Source of the DNA: Apus apus
Lineage: Eukaryota > Chordata > Aves > Apodiformes > Apodidae
Reading direction: 5' to 3'
NCBI RefSeq assembly: GCF_020740795.1
Contig: NC_067282.1
Span: 166,524,274 to 166,588,273, forward strand
DNA length: 64,000 nucleotides
In this document: positions 30,725 through 43,847 of the stretch, piece after piece
Layout: each line of letters begins with the position of its first letter
Numbering within the stretch: position 1 is the first letter of the stretch
Notes under the pieces: generated by a model
The model's database searches: none
What the model saw: the letters and a program-made list of their open reading frames with translations, nothing else
What the model was told of the DNA's origin: nothing
Program-made: the position numbers and the translations under genes

Positions 30725-32773
30725 GTACGGCGCTGGGCCGGGGCGGGGGCCGGGCGGGGGCCGGGGCGGGGACCGGGGCGGGGGCCGGGGCGGGCGGAGC
30801 CGTCTAACCGCCGGTCTGCCGACAGGATGATGGCGGCCTGCGCCTGCAGCCACCGCGCCGCGACGGGGGACGGCGCCAAGAGCTTCGTGGTGCTGCTGGC
30901 CGGCGTGCTGGGCGGGCTGCGGGCGGCGGGCCCGCGCGGGGGGCTGCGGCGGGCGCTGCGGGCCTTCGAGGCGCGGGTGCTGGAGCGGGCCGTGGCGCGG
31001 GGCCTGCGGCCGCACCTCCTGCCGGCCTTCCCCGGGCGGCGGGCGGACGGGGAGGCCCTGGAGGCGCTGCTGGAGGCCTACCTGGCCGGCCGGCTGGGCC
31101 CGGGCGAGCGGCGGCCGCTGGCGCGGCTGTGCGGCGAGTACTGCCGGCGCTGCGCCCCGCCCGCCGGGCTCTGCCCGCCGCTGCTGCGCCTGCTGGCGGG
31201 GCGCTTCGCGGAGCTGCACGCCGCCGTGCCCGGGCTCCCCCTGGCCAGCTCCAGGGTCCTGCCCGGGATCGTCCTCTGCAGGGACTTCGCGGCCTACTGC
31301 CCTGCTGACGGGGAGCTGCGGGCCGTGCTGGTCACGCAGCCCCTGCGGGCCGCCCTCACGGCTCCCGGCGTCGAGTTTGTTGCCGAGTCCGAGGGTCAGT
31401 ATCGGGCCTCCCTGCGCTGGGCCGCGGGCAGGACGGAGGCCTTGATGAAACGCTTCCAGCGCAGCAACGTCAAACTGTTACTGTCGAGTGTGAAGCAAGA
31501 GGACGTAGTTATCTGCTGTGCAAAATCCTACGGCGTGTCTGTGGTAGAGTGCCTGTCGGAGGAGGAGGTGGCCCTCATCGGTGAAGTCACGGGAATCTTG
31601 CCTTATTCACCTCTGGGTGATACCGCGCAGGAAGAAATCGCTGAAACCGCGGTGGCAACGTTTTGCCAGCCCTTGCTGCTGGGCTCAAAGCGGTGGGCTC
31701 ACATCGGCTTCACCAGCGTGTGCAGCTTTCAGCCCCACTGCCTCATTCTTTGTGGGCCGGTGGAAGGTGTTAACGAGCAACACGCGGCTGCTTTGCAAGG
31801 GGCGCTTACAATGCTGCAGCAGCTGTTTAAAACAGTTGATCAGAGGGAGGAATTCCAGGCAGAGGGTGGAAGCCAGAGTGAAGCCTCAGATGTTTGCAGG
31901 TGCCATCCTTCAGCCATGCAAAGGCAACTGGTAATAGAAGGAATTTCTTGTAACAGTAGTCAGGTTTCTGAACGACAACTGCAAACACCTGAAACAGAGA
32001 CACAGATTGTAGATGCTGTTTTACAGGGAAGTGAAAGTCCAGCATGTGTGCAAACAGACTTGCAGCTACCCTCAAATCCCATCTCACACATCAAAGAATT
32101 CAATGTTTCCGCTGAAGGTGATGGAGCTACAAGGGGCATAGAGAAACCACGTGTGAAATGCGAGCACCCAGGTGGCATGCTCGGGAGCTGTAGTCGTGAC
32201 TCCCGTCTGGACAATCAGAGGAGCCACAGCACTGCTTTATCCACAGCAGATTATGCTAATGTAGTCACTGCCGGTGAACGCCTAGATGTTGGCGAAGACC
32301 TAGAGAAAACAAGTTGCAATATAGTTCCATTGAAACATGAAAAGAGCTGTGCAAGTGCTGTACAGAATTATTCCAGGTCCCTCATAGAAGCAGGATCAGT
32401 TTTGCCAGTAGGAGGTTACTTTGAAATCCTGTTACATTATTATATTCAGTGCTATGCAAAACAGCTTCAGCAGTCAGAGGTAACTGTCATAGCTAATGTT
32501 GTTGCTGATGCTTTGCTAAGTATCCCCAGGTCCTTATACAGGACAGCAGAACAAAACAGCTTTATGAAATTCTACCTCAAAACCATAAATACACTCAGAA
32601 AAAATCAGCCACTACTGATCGATGAGAAAGGCTTAGAATCAGTGTATTGCAAATACCAGTTAGTCACTTCAGTTCTTCATTGTGTTTCACAGCTTCTCTC
32701 CATAGATCTAATAGTTGGTGTTCAGCGGCCGCTGCAAAAAATGGAGGATAATTACTCAGAAGATGACTTCTGA
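30525..32773 (+). CDS. BBS10: BBS10, chaperonin-like Bardet-Biedl syndrome 10 protein
   Basis: BBS10 is a vertebrate group II chaperonin relative that works with MKKS/BBS6, BBS12 and CCT subunits to assemble the BBSome, a ciliary coat complex (family knowledge). Two coding exons, 30525-30724 and 30826-32773, join in frame to 715 residues; the human protein is 723. Exon 1 carries LGPRGGRALLVRPGG and TRDGRRLLEALGLEPPAAR, the counterpart of the chaperonin LGPkG...NDGATIL segment. Exon 2 opens with a GDGAKSFVVLL motif (about residues 81-91), equivalent to the nucleotide-binding GDGTTS loop. Apical-domain-like sequence (VVICCAKSYGVSVVE) lies further on, and the middle contains the long low-conservation insertion typical of BBS10. 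The start ATG has G at -3 and +4. The first third is extremely GC-rich and rich in Arg, Ala and Gly. No damage was seen. Confidence 0.96.
30725..30825 (+). other. BBS10: BBS10 intron 1, 101 bp of G-rich repeats
   Basis: Donor GTACGG, acceptor ccgacAG. Most of the intron consists of repeated ggggcggggacc and ggggccgggg units, with many runs of four or five G on the sense strand that could form G-quadruplexes. The frame of exon 1 stays open through the intron until TGA at 30828-30830. Confidence 0.88.
30826..32773 (+). CDS. BBS10: BBS10 exon 2 with stop codon
   Basis: Begins with the last base of an Arg codon, followed by MMAACACSHRAATGDGAKSF. It encodes about 90 percent of the protein and ends EDNYSEDDF and TGA at 32771-32773. 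GC content is extreme to about 31480 and ordinary afterwards. Confidence 0.96.
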
Positions 32774-32780
32774 AATCATT

Positions 32781-32786
32781 AATAAA
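32781..32786 (+). terminator. BBS10: BBS10 poly(A) signal, 7 nt after the stop codon
   Basis: AATAAA at 32781-32786, followed by U/GU-rich sequence (ggttgttatatacg, ttttcctgtgtcttctt) at about 32790-32820. The predicted 3' UTR is therefore only a few tens of bases. A second AATAAA at 33245-33250 could serve as an alternative. Confidence 0.65.
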
Positions 32787-32824
32787 GAATGGTTGTTATA
32801 TACGTTTTCCTGTGTCTTCTTATC

Positions 32825-35800
32825 AAATGGATGTGTCTCAAAATTTAGTGCCAGAGACTAAAAGATCTCTTTTTAGGCCCAGGCAGGTAATGCACTCCTT
32901 TCCCCTTGGAAGAATAGGAAGAAAAATGTTAACCAGCTGAAATTTGTGGAAAACTGAGTTATGATCAACACATACTTGAAGATTCAAATATGAGAAAGCA
33001 CAGCTGATTTGCACTGCAGATCTGCAATGCCTGGTCATCCACATGCAGAGGATCCTGTGTACATTCTAGGCAAAGGTGAACTTTGCCTCTTTCAGAGGTT
33101 TGAGTATTTGTGCAAGTTTGATGTGATTAGTTTTCCTGGCACATTAAAGGTTTCCTGTATGACATGAGCCACAGAGCTTGCAAGTTGTAAGCAAGGCGGG
33201 AGGGGAGTTCAGCCTTCAGAGTGGTCTGGACTGAATGTTTTTATGAATAAAAATATTTTTGTGTATATTGTGGTTTTGAATATAATGGGGAAAAACATAA
33301 CTGTTAGCCTGGGGCAGGCAGTGGTGGGCCACTGCAGTATATGCCAACATAGATCTTGTGTGTTAGGAGATTGTGCATCTTCCATTGACTTCACTTCAGT
33401 CAAACTAGTAGAATTAAGAATAATTTCGCATCACGACTGGCTGGCATGTGCTCTGGCAAATTTGTTTATGTGATACTACCTTGTACAACTCTTGATTTTA
33501 ACTATCCTGGGTTGAGTTGTGGTGCTACTGCAAAAGTCGGTGTCATCATGAGAACAGTTTACATAGACAATAACGCAGTCTTATGTGAAAACCTGAGACA
33601 ATGTTTCAGTTCAGACTTCAGTCATTTGGGATTTTATTCTGGGCATTTGGTTGTTTTCTATTCTTTTTTTTTTTTCCCTTACAGGAATTTTCGACCTAAT
33701 ACAATTTGCTTTAATCTTCCTATCACCTGGATGTCAATATACCTCTTTTGCTGCTGTGTCTTAAAAACTTCTGATTTGGTGTGGGAAGTTTTGAGTAATT
33801 GAACAGCTGCAGCTGATAGTGGTATCACACAGGTTCTCTATGTGCCATTGCTGGCTATTTTTTTTAATCTGCCATTAAAAAGTAGGATATTTAAAAACAT
33901 AGGCACAAATCCTATTTGCTAAACTTGAGATTATTACAATGGGAAATCAGTATTTTTTTCCCCCATTAATTTATGCTGTCACTTTTTCAGTTTCTTCAGA
34001 AGAGTCTATCTACCAAAGTTGTTTCAGGTGTTCTGGCAGCAATGCTTTGTTTGACTACAATTTTCCATTGAAAGTTCATATATATTCTTGATAACATGCG
34101 GGTTTTTTTCCAGACTGACACACTGTTACAGCCATCTGCATATGAAAACCAGTGAAACTTAGTGTTGCTAGAGTGATTTCTTTACTGAAGGCTAGGAAAA
34201 GTATTTGGGGTTTTTTAGAACAATTTTTGGTGGCTGCAGAATCAAACACAGGGAAAAGAAACTCATATTCTTGCTGTTTCCACATGCTTTTGGTAGCTGC
34301 TTCATGTGACAGGTCCAGCATGAACAAAGAGATGTTTTGGAACTGCATGGTTCTGTGTCCTGTTTGCCCAGGTGGCCTCAGCGCCTCGGGAACTTCCACC
34401 AGCCCTGGCACTTCAGCAGGCGCTTGGGTTCTGTGTTTTACTGAGACTGTTTTGCCCTTGCACAAGCTTCTGCATACTCTGTTCAAACTGCTGACCAACT
34501 TGCTGGCCAGAGATTAATGATTTGCTTTGTGGCAGTCTAACAACTGGGGCACAGAGCATGTGAAGTCTGGCAGCAGTGGGGGATGTCTGCAGAAGCTGCT
34601 TTTACGGTCTCAAACTAGGTTTTCTCTAAATACAGGTAAAACAGGGAGAGCACTGTTCTGTTTCACATTGTTTTTTACCATTTGCACATCTGCACACTTC
34701 CAGATTTACTGCAGTTCCTTAGAAACTGTTAAAAATATTTTGTTGTGTGAATTGCCTCCTGGCTATTTGATTTAAATAGTGTCATTCCTGTCATTGGGAA
34801 GAGGAAAGACCAGAGATTTTATGATACATAGAATTCTTCAGCATGCCAGAGATAAAAGAGAGAATCTCAAAGTGACAATTACATAAAACTTCTTTTTCTG
34901 ACCTGTTTCTGGTGAAACTTCTCAAGTCTGAAGGCTCATCCAGTCAGATGCTATATTTCATTGACTGTCATTTTATATTTTGTGGATGATTAGTTTTCCC
35001 TTTTGAGCTACTGATACCCTGTTTTGTGTGAAGAGCTGAGAAGATGGCACCTTTTTACCTTGGAGAGGAGTGTCTCCTCTTTGTCCTGGACTGCTGGTTG
35101 TTCAGGACATGGCTGTTGGGTTTCCAATCCTGGAGTCTTAAGCACATTACAAGATATGCAGTGGCTCAAGGAAGAAAAAAGGCATTAACTTAGTCTTTGG
35201 GGGAGAAGAGCAGATTTAGTTCTGAATTCAGCCCTTTCTTATATTTGGGAATCTTCTCTGGTAATTAGCCTGAAAGTGTAATAATGACCTAATATTGAAA
35301 ATGTTTTGAGTCCCTGCTGTCCCATCTACTGTTTAAGCAACAGGGTGTTCATAGCCCTGAAAAGCAGCACAGTGTGTGTTCTGCGCTGCAGTTCAGGTGC
35401 TGTTTCTCCTCTGCTGATGTTTCTGACCCACTCCAGCAGCTGCTCCCCCCAATTGCAGAGGCAATTAGTTACCCAGTTTGCCATAGGCAAAATTACCCAG
35501 TCACTCCACTCAGGTTGTTACTCCTGGTTGGTACCTAAGCCTTAGGTATGCAGTTATTCATGGCATCCCAAATTTTAAGGCTATCTCTAAATGTTACTTG
35601 TCCTTTGAGAGGTGGAATGGGGACAATTCTAAAGTGATTTCTTGACATAGTGGCAGTGACAAAGGCGTTACCTGGAGCAGCTTGTGAGAATATGTTTACT
35701 CAGTCAAAACCACAGGGAGTGGTGTGTTTAGGCATGGCTTAGGCTTGTAAAAGCCTATGGGTTTTTCCTCTTGTACTGTTTCCCAGAGTTTATTTCTATT

Positions 35801-38800
35801 TTGTGCTATTACTCTATTATTTTTGTATGTCTAAGTATGGATTGGCCTCCACACAAAGTGAAAGTCAGGTGAAATGTGGACATGTGCGTGGACTCAGGTC
35901 CAAACTTGAAATATGATATAAAGTACAGGGATACTGATGGTAAGAGCCTAAAATTAAAATAATGGTTTCATAAAAATCTTAATGTTTAACCCTTCTTTCT
36001 GCAGTCCCTAGCGAACCTACATTCCACCCTGCATGAAATTCATCACAATATTTTGAAGGCAGTCACCCCAGCCACAAGAGAGTAGGTGAATTTTAAGCAA
36101 GGTAATCCCATTTGTCAGGAAGCGGATTGACATAGGCAGACAGGTAGTTTCTTTTTGTAAATTAAAAACAGTACAAAACAAAAAAAGCAGGTTGTAAGAG
36201 TCATGTGTAATAATGTATAGTGAGACTAGATTGAAGCTGTATCCTGCACACGGCTCTTGAGACTGGGAATAAGCTACTTTCCTGACAAGGACACACTGTT
36301 TTTATTTGTTGGTTTGGGGGGAGGTGAGGTCTCAGCAGACTTTTACAGGTGGGAGCACACTGAGACTGCCTCTGTTCCCAAGGGCTCCTCTAGCTCCTCT
36401 CCCCACTGCTTGACCCCAGCAGCTCACCCACAGCTCAGTAGTAGTTTTATATTATTTCTGATGCTATCTTCATAACAGTCATCTTCCAGTATCCATAGGT
36501 GGGTCATCAATTATACCATGTGAGAAGGTTAAGAAAAATCCAGTTCTTCACTTGCATATATCTCCTGGGCTTCACTAGAATGACGTTTATCTGAGCCTGT
36601 GCTTAATTTGCGTTTTGTTGTGTAACGATCTGCTGGTGGTGGTAGAGACTTCCACTTTTGATTACTAAGTTTATTTCTGTGCTTGTTTAGGTTAATCTAT
36701 CCCCTTGTGTTTTTTTGGCTTATTTCTTTTAAATCCCATGTTAAGAGAGAAACTTTAAGTGTTCAGTTGCAAAACTCTCTTCAGTTTAATTACCTTGAAA
36801 TCTAAGAAACTTTTTTCTTGGTCACCAGTAAAACCAACAATTTAATACTTGCTTAATTTGCTATGCTATTTACTATGTTATTTCTATTAAGACTAAACAA
36901 ATCAAGAGAGTAATGTGTGAATTTATAAACCATATATTTGGAAATGTGTTGGCTGTAATTAGCATGATTATAATTTTGTAGCAACATTTTGTGTAAGGCA
37001 TCATTTGTATTCTGTTAATGAAACTAAAAATAGATGTTTGGATCTAGGATTATATAGATCACTTCCCTTTGAGAATATTAAACTAATAACTGCTTCAATT
37101 AATAATAATTTTAATTTTACCATTCCAAAACTAAAAAATAACAATAGCAAAAATATAATAATATATAGTAGCTCCTTCTTTATTATATGATTCAATAGAA
37201 GGCTAGACTTTGGAAGCAATTCTTATTCCTGTGATAGGCAGAGCAGTGCACTCTTTTCAAAACAGTCCTGGCAAAAAAAATAGAAGACAGTTTTCCATAG
37301 CAGTTTATTTCTAATGAAATCACCAGCAGATAAAATAACAGTTACACTGAGGCTTTGGTTTAGTGCAGGATTAAGGGCACATCCATAATGGTGCTTCCTT
37401 CCTGTCTGGCTGTGACCTAGAGCACCTACAGCTGGGGTCATTAGAAAATATATTCTTTCCATTTAAGGTATTTTAAAAAGGTATTGTTTTACTGAACAGA
37501 ATCTTTAACCTGTTCTTATTTTGAGATTCCAAGTAAAACAATCCAGTATAGTGATCTTTCTTTTGATAATAAACATGACTACTTGTGGTGAGTGTCTTTG
37601 TTTTCCAGGCAAAGCATCTGATGAAATATCACCTTAAAATGTAAATGCAGAGAGTGGGCACGTGGTGGGGATTTCTCTGCGTATGTGGGGGAGAGGCAGC
37701 TCCACATGAGAGTTAAGTCTGTTCAGATTTTAACAGTAGACTTGATACGTGTCTGGTATCATGTATGAGGATTATATTTAGGATTTTGGAGCATTGAAAG
37801 TCATTGCAGAAACTGCTGAATTGTATTTATAGGGCAAATAGACTGCATGGGCTCTGTTTCCTGCAACCAGAGTTATCCTGAGGCTCTTCACTACCAGTGC
37901 AGGACTGAAAAAAGTACAGAACAGTTACACAGTACTGAAAAAAAAAAAAAAAATCTGTTATCAATGTTGATTGTATTGGAGATGTTTATCAGCATGATGG
38001 TTTTTTAAGGTACTGGTTTTAGGAGTACAGTCCTGAGGACCAGTGCCCCACTGCAGGGCTGCTCCTGCTATTCCTGTCAATGCCTTTGCACTCCAGCAGT
38101 CACCTGCTGCCTCACTTTGCAGCTTTTCAACTACACATGTAGCTTCAAGCAGTCTTGTCTCAATGTGAGTAGTGCTTTTTTAATTCATAGAACAAAATAA
38201 AGAGCAGCTCATTTAATGTTGTGATTGGTGGATGTGTGTAAGTGAAAACTTTCTTCATAACTTACACATCTACAAAGAACAGTTTAGAACTGTGGTATTG
38301 CAAAGTTTTTATTAAGTACCCAGTACTTTCTATAATGGAAGTCAGGTTTTAGCACTTGTAATTCAGCCTGGATGCTTGCTCTCTTCACACTGGACAAGGA
38401 CTGGACTGCTTCATGCTGATTTACCTGGGAAATTTTGGTCAAGCAGTTCAGCTGTTTTAACATAACAAATTAGAAAATATTGTTTTACCTTAATTTTATG
38501 TGATCTTTTCTTGTAACCCTTTTTCTTCACTGCTGGGTGCATGGTTCTCTACTGCTTTATTAAGAGAGCTGCAAGGAGATACATATCTGGGAGCAAAAAA
38601 AGATGAACAGAAATCCTCTGCTTCCGGTCCTGGATGTCTAAAATAATAACTACTGGGCTGTCTCATCACCAGGTTCATTCTGGAGACACATACTAGAAAA
38701 AAACGGAAGCTCCTCAGTCACATATAAGAGAAGTCCTACTATGCCAAGCTTGATGTGATGCAGTTCAGCGTGCTGTAGTGTTGTTAACGGATGAATTTGT

Positions 38801-41800
38801 CCAGCTCAGTAAACATTGCAGGCTGTAATGTCAGTAAGCATAGGGGGTTTTGTGGTATTTTCAAACAACCAAGTGGTTCTAATACAGCAAGTATGGAAAA
38901 TCAGAATTTGTAGTGTGTTCCCTGTCATCTGAGGCATTTTTATCACCTTGCAGATTTTTTCAGTGCGACACTTTGTAAGCCTTGGTGGGTTTTAATCACC
39001 ATTTTTTTCTATTGCTCTCCTCTATTTCAAAAGTTTGCCACCTTGGCCATAATCTTAAGTGTTGCAGAAGATATATGGCTTGGATCTATGAAGAGGAACT
39101 GATCTGTAATCAAGCAGAAGCAGGAAATGTTATCCTCCTGTTTGGTTGCTCCTACTCCCTGTTTGACTGTAGAGCTTGTGAGACAGTTTAGTTCAGCACT
39201 AACTCCATGGGTGTGTGTGGGTGGAGAGAAGGAGGGACCAAAATAAGACAAAACAGGAGACAAGAAGACCCAGTTCAAAAGGAAGAGTGGGCAAAAGATG
39301 AAGGTTGAGTGATGAGTGTAGCACAGGAAAGGACTGTCATGTAGAAGGAAGAATGTAGAGTCCCATGAATGGGAAGAAGCAGCCCCAGCTTCCACATCTC
39401 TCCCTGGAGATGCAGTAGCAAAGTAGCAAAGAATACTAAGTTCTGCTCTCCACTTGAAGAGTGGCAAAACACAGTTGCCAAGTGGAAAAAAAGAAAAATC
39501 AGTTAAACTGATTTTCTCCTGTGCTGGGATAGGAGAATATCTACCTTGGAAAGCATTAGCAGCTGTGGAGACAGGCTGTCTGTGCATCCCAAGGCAGTCT
39601 GGGCTGTAAACTTGCAACAAGTCACATTTGAGATAACAATTCACATTTCTATTCCTGAAGCTCAGAGAGTCTTGGGGTGAGTGCAGAGATTACTGGGTGT
39701 GGATTACATTCATTTAGATAGCACATCTTGTCCTCCCTGGCCTGAGCTTCTGGAATGTGCTTTGATCCTTAGGTACTTCCAAGATAGAGGCTGGAGTCAG
39801 CTATAATATTGTGTTTTGCTCCCCAGCCAGGAATTCTGGGCTTGAACTGGTGTGGTTGCTTGTGCCTGGGGACTACTGCACAAGTTCACGTTACAGGTCA
39901 AGCAGTGAATAGCACAGGATTGTAGCAGGAAGCTGCTGGGTTTGCTGCCTTGTAGATCATTGTACAAACTCTTATTGAAGTTATAAATCATCATCTGATA
40001 AGTTTGCTATCTGCCAGGCCTTAGATAATTAATCTAAATTGACTTGTGTTAAAGTGTAGAAGACATGTCTAGGACTTCTAAGCTTATTTTGCATAGTGAA
40101 ATACAACAGGAGTTCAGTGCTTTTAGCCTCCTTATTGAATTGTAGGGTAAACTGAATTTCCTTCTATAGTTCTGACTTTTCATATAACTGAAAAGGCTGA
40201 AGAGAAACAATTATTCTAAAAATCATAGATTTCCAGCATCTCAAATACCAGCCTCTTATTGGTAGTGTCTTGGTAGTGTCTCGTTTATTTAATAGCAAGC
40301 ACTCATGACCATCAAAAAGGTCTATGCCCACTGAAAATAACAGGTTTCTACTTCATATTCAGACTCCAAACCTGTAATCCAAACATATTTAAGAAACGGA
40401 AGATGCCAAATTTACAGGGTACCCAACCGGTAAAATTTATTGCCTAGTACTTTGGAGCAGAAGATGATTGATTTGTAAGTATGATTAATATCTGATTTTT
40501 AAAGCTTTCTATTGATTAACTGCCTGACTTTGTAACATTTTAGCTGCAAAGATCAAGTTATAGTAAAAATGTGGTAAACATATTTGAATATCTTGGAAAC
40601 GTATTACTGTGAACCATTGGGGAAAACCAGTGAATTTTGTCTCCTGGAGTTTTATAACAATGTATGCCTGAGGTTAGGATTAGGTCCCAAACCAGCAGCA
40701 TCTGCAGACTGGGTTTAGGATCTCATAAATTGTACAGCTTTTCAACAATTTTACCTTTACGTTTTGGCACCCTTCAGGTTTATAATAAAGTCTGAATCTA
40801 TATCGAAACACAGAGACATCAATTTCTCATCATTATTCCCTCTGAATTCCTGTTGTCAGAATGAGTGGGTGTTCACTTCAGAAGGCAGAATAAATGCTAC
40901 TACCTTGAAATGCTATCTCTGCAGGTCCTCATGTTATTGCACTTCTCATTGTGAGCTTTCTAAATGCTCCAGTTTTGAGCTTGGAATGAATTTGCTCCAC
41001 TCATAAATACACCCACATCTATAGGAAGAAAGTGTGTGTGTACCTTTCTTTAGGTCCATTATGTGACATGCATCTTCCCTCACTAGTTTTCCTCCCTTGG
41101 ACAGTTTTGAAGTGTCGTGCAACACAAGCCGTTATTTATCTATATTTTTTCCTCAAGGTGGGTAGTTGTCATGTTTTGTTAAAATCCTAGATGCCAGAAT
41201 TTCTTTTGACTTATTAATTATCTGTTCACATATACTTTAATTGCCATGTTCAAAAGTCATTTTAATATAAGAATCATTGAATGATTCAATAAAGAATTGC
41301 AGGTATGAATATTCAATTTAAAGAAGACAAGTGCTGAGGACTTTTCAATCTTTTCACTGTCATGAACAGCATGGGATTAATATCTTAGAGTTGAGGATAA
41401 CTGGATTCTCCTAAAATGGTTTTTATTTACCAGAAATTTCTAGGATGGCTTTATAGTTGGACAGTATCACTGTTTGCTGTTATTAGTATAGTCAGTGCAA
41501 CAGTAACACAGCAACCTACATTTCTTGTAAAAATAACTAACCATCAGTTGGTCTTCTGCAGGAATAGCTATTAAATATCATGGAGTAAAGACATCAGCTA
41601 GAGGAGGATGCAGAAGTTAAGATCCCAGGGTTTTATCATAGCTGGCACTGATTTACTGCAAAGCCTGCAATAAATCACTTAATGCCTGTGTGATTGATTT
41701 TTCATCAGGAGATAGTAGTGGGCTTCATATTCATAAAGGTTTCAGACTGTGCATTAAATCTCTGGGAATCCAGAGATGGATGTAGACCCAATCACTGTGT

Positions 41801-43847
41801 GTTAAAAAAATAAATACCATGTATTGGATGTCCTCTCACTCTCTCAATTATCTTTTTATAAAGCGTGGAAAACTTTTCTTACCAGGATTTCAGAGTTGTG
41901 TATTTTATTTTGACTTTTACCCATGACTGCTGTAGGAAAACTGAGATGTTTCTAAGGAAGCAGACACCATTTCCTATGCTCCTTTCCCTTCTAATGCAAG
42001 AAAAACTCCCTGACATAGTGAGGATTTCTGTGTGCAGTACAGTGAAATGTTTAAAATGCAATGGTTTTAATGAGCCCGTCCCTTTCCCTCGATGAAGTCC
42101 CACATTTGTTCCTGTTTTTCCCTGAGCTATTGCACATGACTTGAACTCCAAGCAGCTTGGAACAAAGAACCAGAATACCTGGCATAGTCCAGCCAGGAGA
42201 GGTAGTGATACCCTCCAAAAGGTGTAAAGAGGAGCCCTGCGTCTGCCCGCTGAGCCAGCTCCTTCCTCTGGAGCTGGTGGGAGGAGGGGTGTGCTTGTCT
42301 TTCTCTATGAGTGCCACAGACACCTGCCCTGATTATTAATGTATTCCAAGCACCAAGGGGGAAACAAATCCTCAGGCTCCTAAGAGGAAATACAGACAGA
42401 ACATAACAGCCTGCATTCTAGACAGCTAACTCTGCTCTTTACCTCAAGCACCAGGTAGGAGCATGCTCGTGGTGCAGTGCAGCTGTACCCTGGCCTGCTG
42501 GGCCTGCCATGGTTCCATCTGCATGGCCAGGCACAGCTCTGGGCAGGGGCATTAACACTGTCCTGGGCTTAGCAGGGCTGTCCCTGTGTTCACAGCACCA
42601 TGCTGATATGCTTGTGCTGAGGCCCTTGCAGATGGCACAGAGCATGATCGACGTGGTAGAAAAGTCAGCAAACCCAGAGGTTTTGGGCTTGGCCTCTGCA
42701 GCTGGGTGAGGTACTTGGAATTTTGTCAGAAAGTATATCTGGGAGCATAATTTTATGATCCTGGATGTGCTCTGTGGGTTCCCATCTTAGCTGAGTGGAC
42801 TATTTAATTATTGGTCCCCTGCTCCTTGTCACCTGCATCAGCAAAGGGATGTCTCTGCACCCAGCTCCCTGAGTGACCCTAAGCTCTTCAGCCCATGCCT
42901 AACATACCCTCAGCACTTGGTTCAGCCCAAAGTCCATTGTGAAGGGTTGAGGTGGTCCAGGTGTTCAACCTGACACAGCACAGCAATTTGCCTGCAGTGT
43001 GAGCCTCACTGGAGCCATCACCACCCACAAAAATGCTGTAAGGAGCAGGTTCAGTGTCTTGTTGCCTTCTTGTCTAAACCTGCATGCCCACCATCTAAAG
43101 ATGCCAGTGTCGGCTTACAGTCCAGTGAAGAATAATATTACTCCTGGAGAGCTAACTGGTGGGAAAGTGGCCTCAAGGGCACTACATAGTGTCTCTGTGG
43201 CAGTGTGACTGCATTTCCTCACCCTGCATGACTGTCCAGAGCTCCAGGATGGCATGTGTGTGGTATAATGGTGTCCAGTTCAGTCATACGGCCTTCATAG
43301 CTGACTGACACGGAGTCTTGTGGCAATGGCAATGGCTCTGTCTTCTAAAAGCAACAGAGGAAAGATGTATGGATACATACTTCATAGATAACCCTCTCTT
43401 CTTCCCCTGCAGCCATGTATTTTGATTTATTAGTTCCTTAATCCAAGTCCAGGTCTAATTTTTGAGGGAGCAACAGATGCCAAATTGCTATCTAGTGTGT
43501 CGTTCGGTTTGCTGTGAGAGAGCCTTAAGTGTGCAGCAGACTACCTGTGTAACACTGGATGATTATGTTAGAATAAAATAGAGAGAGACAAAGACTATTT
43601 AGTGGGTTATGCATGTCATGTAATTCCACAATGTGCTTCTGTTAATCATCAGCACAGGTAAAAACATCTTGTGATTCTCCTTTCACTGTTAAACTTCAAC
43701 AATCTTCATGAAATGGTCTGCATTTTGAAGGACTTATTACTGCTGTTAAAATAATGAGTCAAACACCTACCTATTTCTCATTTATCTATGGAGTTTTGCT
43801 TCTTCTTGGAGATCACTCTTTTTTTTTTTTTTTTTTTTTTAAAAGAC
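32825..43847. other. Intergenic region downstream of BBS10
   Basis: About 11 kb without a recognisable gene or transposon. A run of 16 A is at 37938-37953, and a short tandem duplication (ttggtagtgtc twice) is near 40259-40280. The longest frame (minus strand 39027-39644, 205 codons) has no similarity that I recognise. Confidence 0.7.
43819..43840. repeat. Run of 22 T
   Basis: Uninterrupted T run directly upstream of the solo LTR at 43848. Confidence 0.95.

Larger units (their letters stand above)
30100..31480. promoter_or_regulatory. BBS10: CpG island over the BBS10 promoter, exon 1, intron and start of exon 2
   Basis: The sequence changes abruptly from AT-rich to very CpG-dense at about 30100 and returns to ordinary composition after about 31480. 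GC boxes (GGGGCGGGGCGGGG) lie at 30506-30519, directly before the start codon. A perfect E-box CACGTG is at 29948-29953. No TATA box was seen, which fits a housekeeping-type promoter. The transcription start was not determined. Confidence 0.85.

Noticed and set aside
30365..31219. Antisense open frame of 284 codons over BBS10 (and another of 193 codons at 30298-30879)
   Set aside because: Pro/Ala/Arg-rich products of a GC-saturated region where stop codons are rare. They are complementary to real BBS10 exons.
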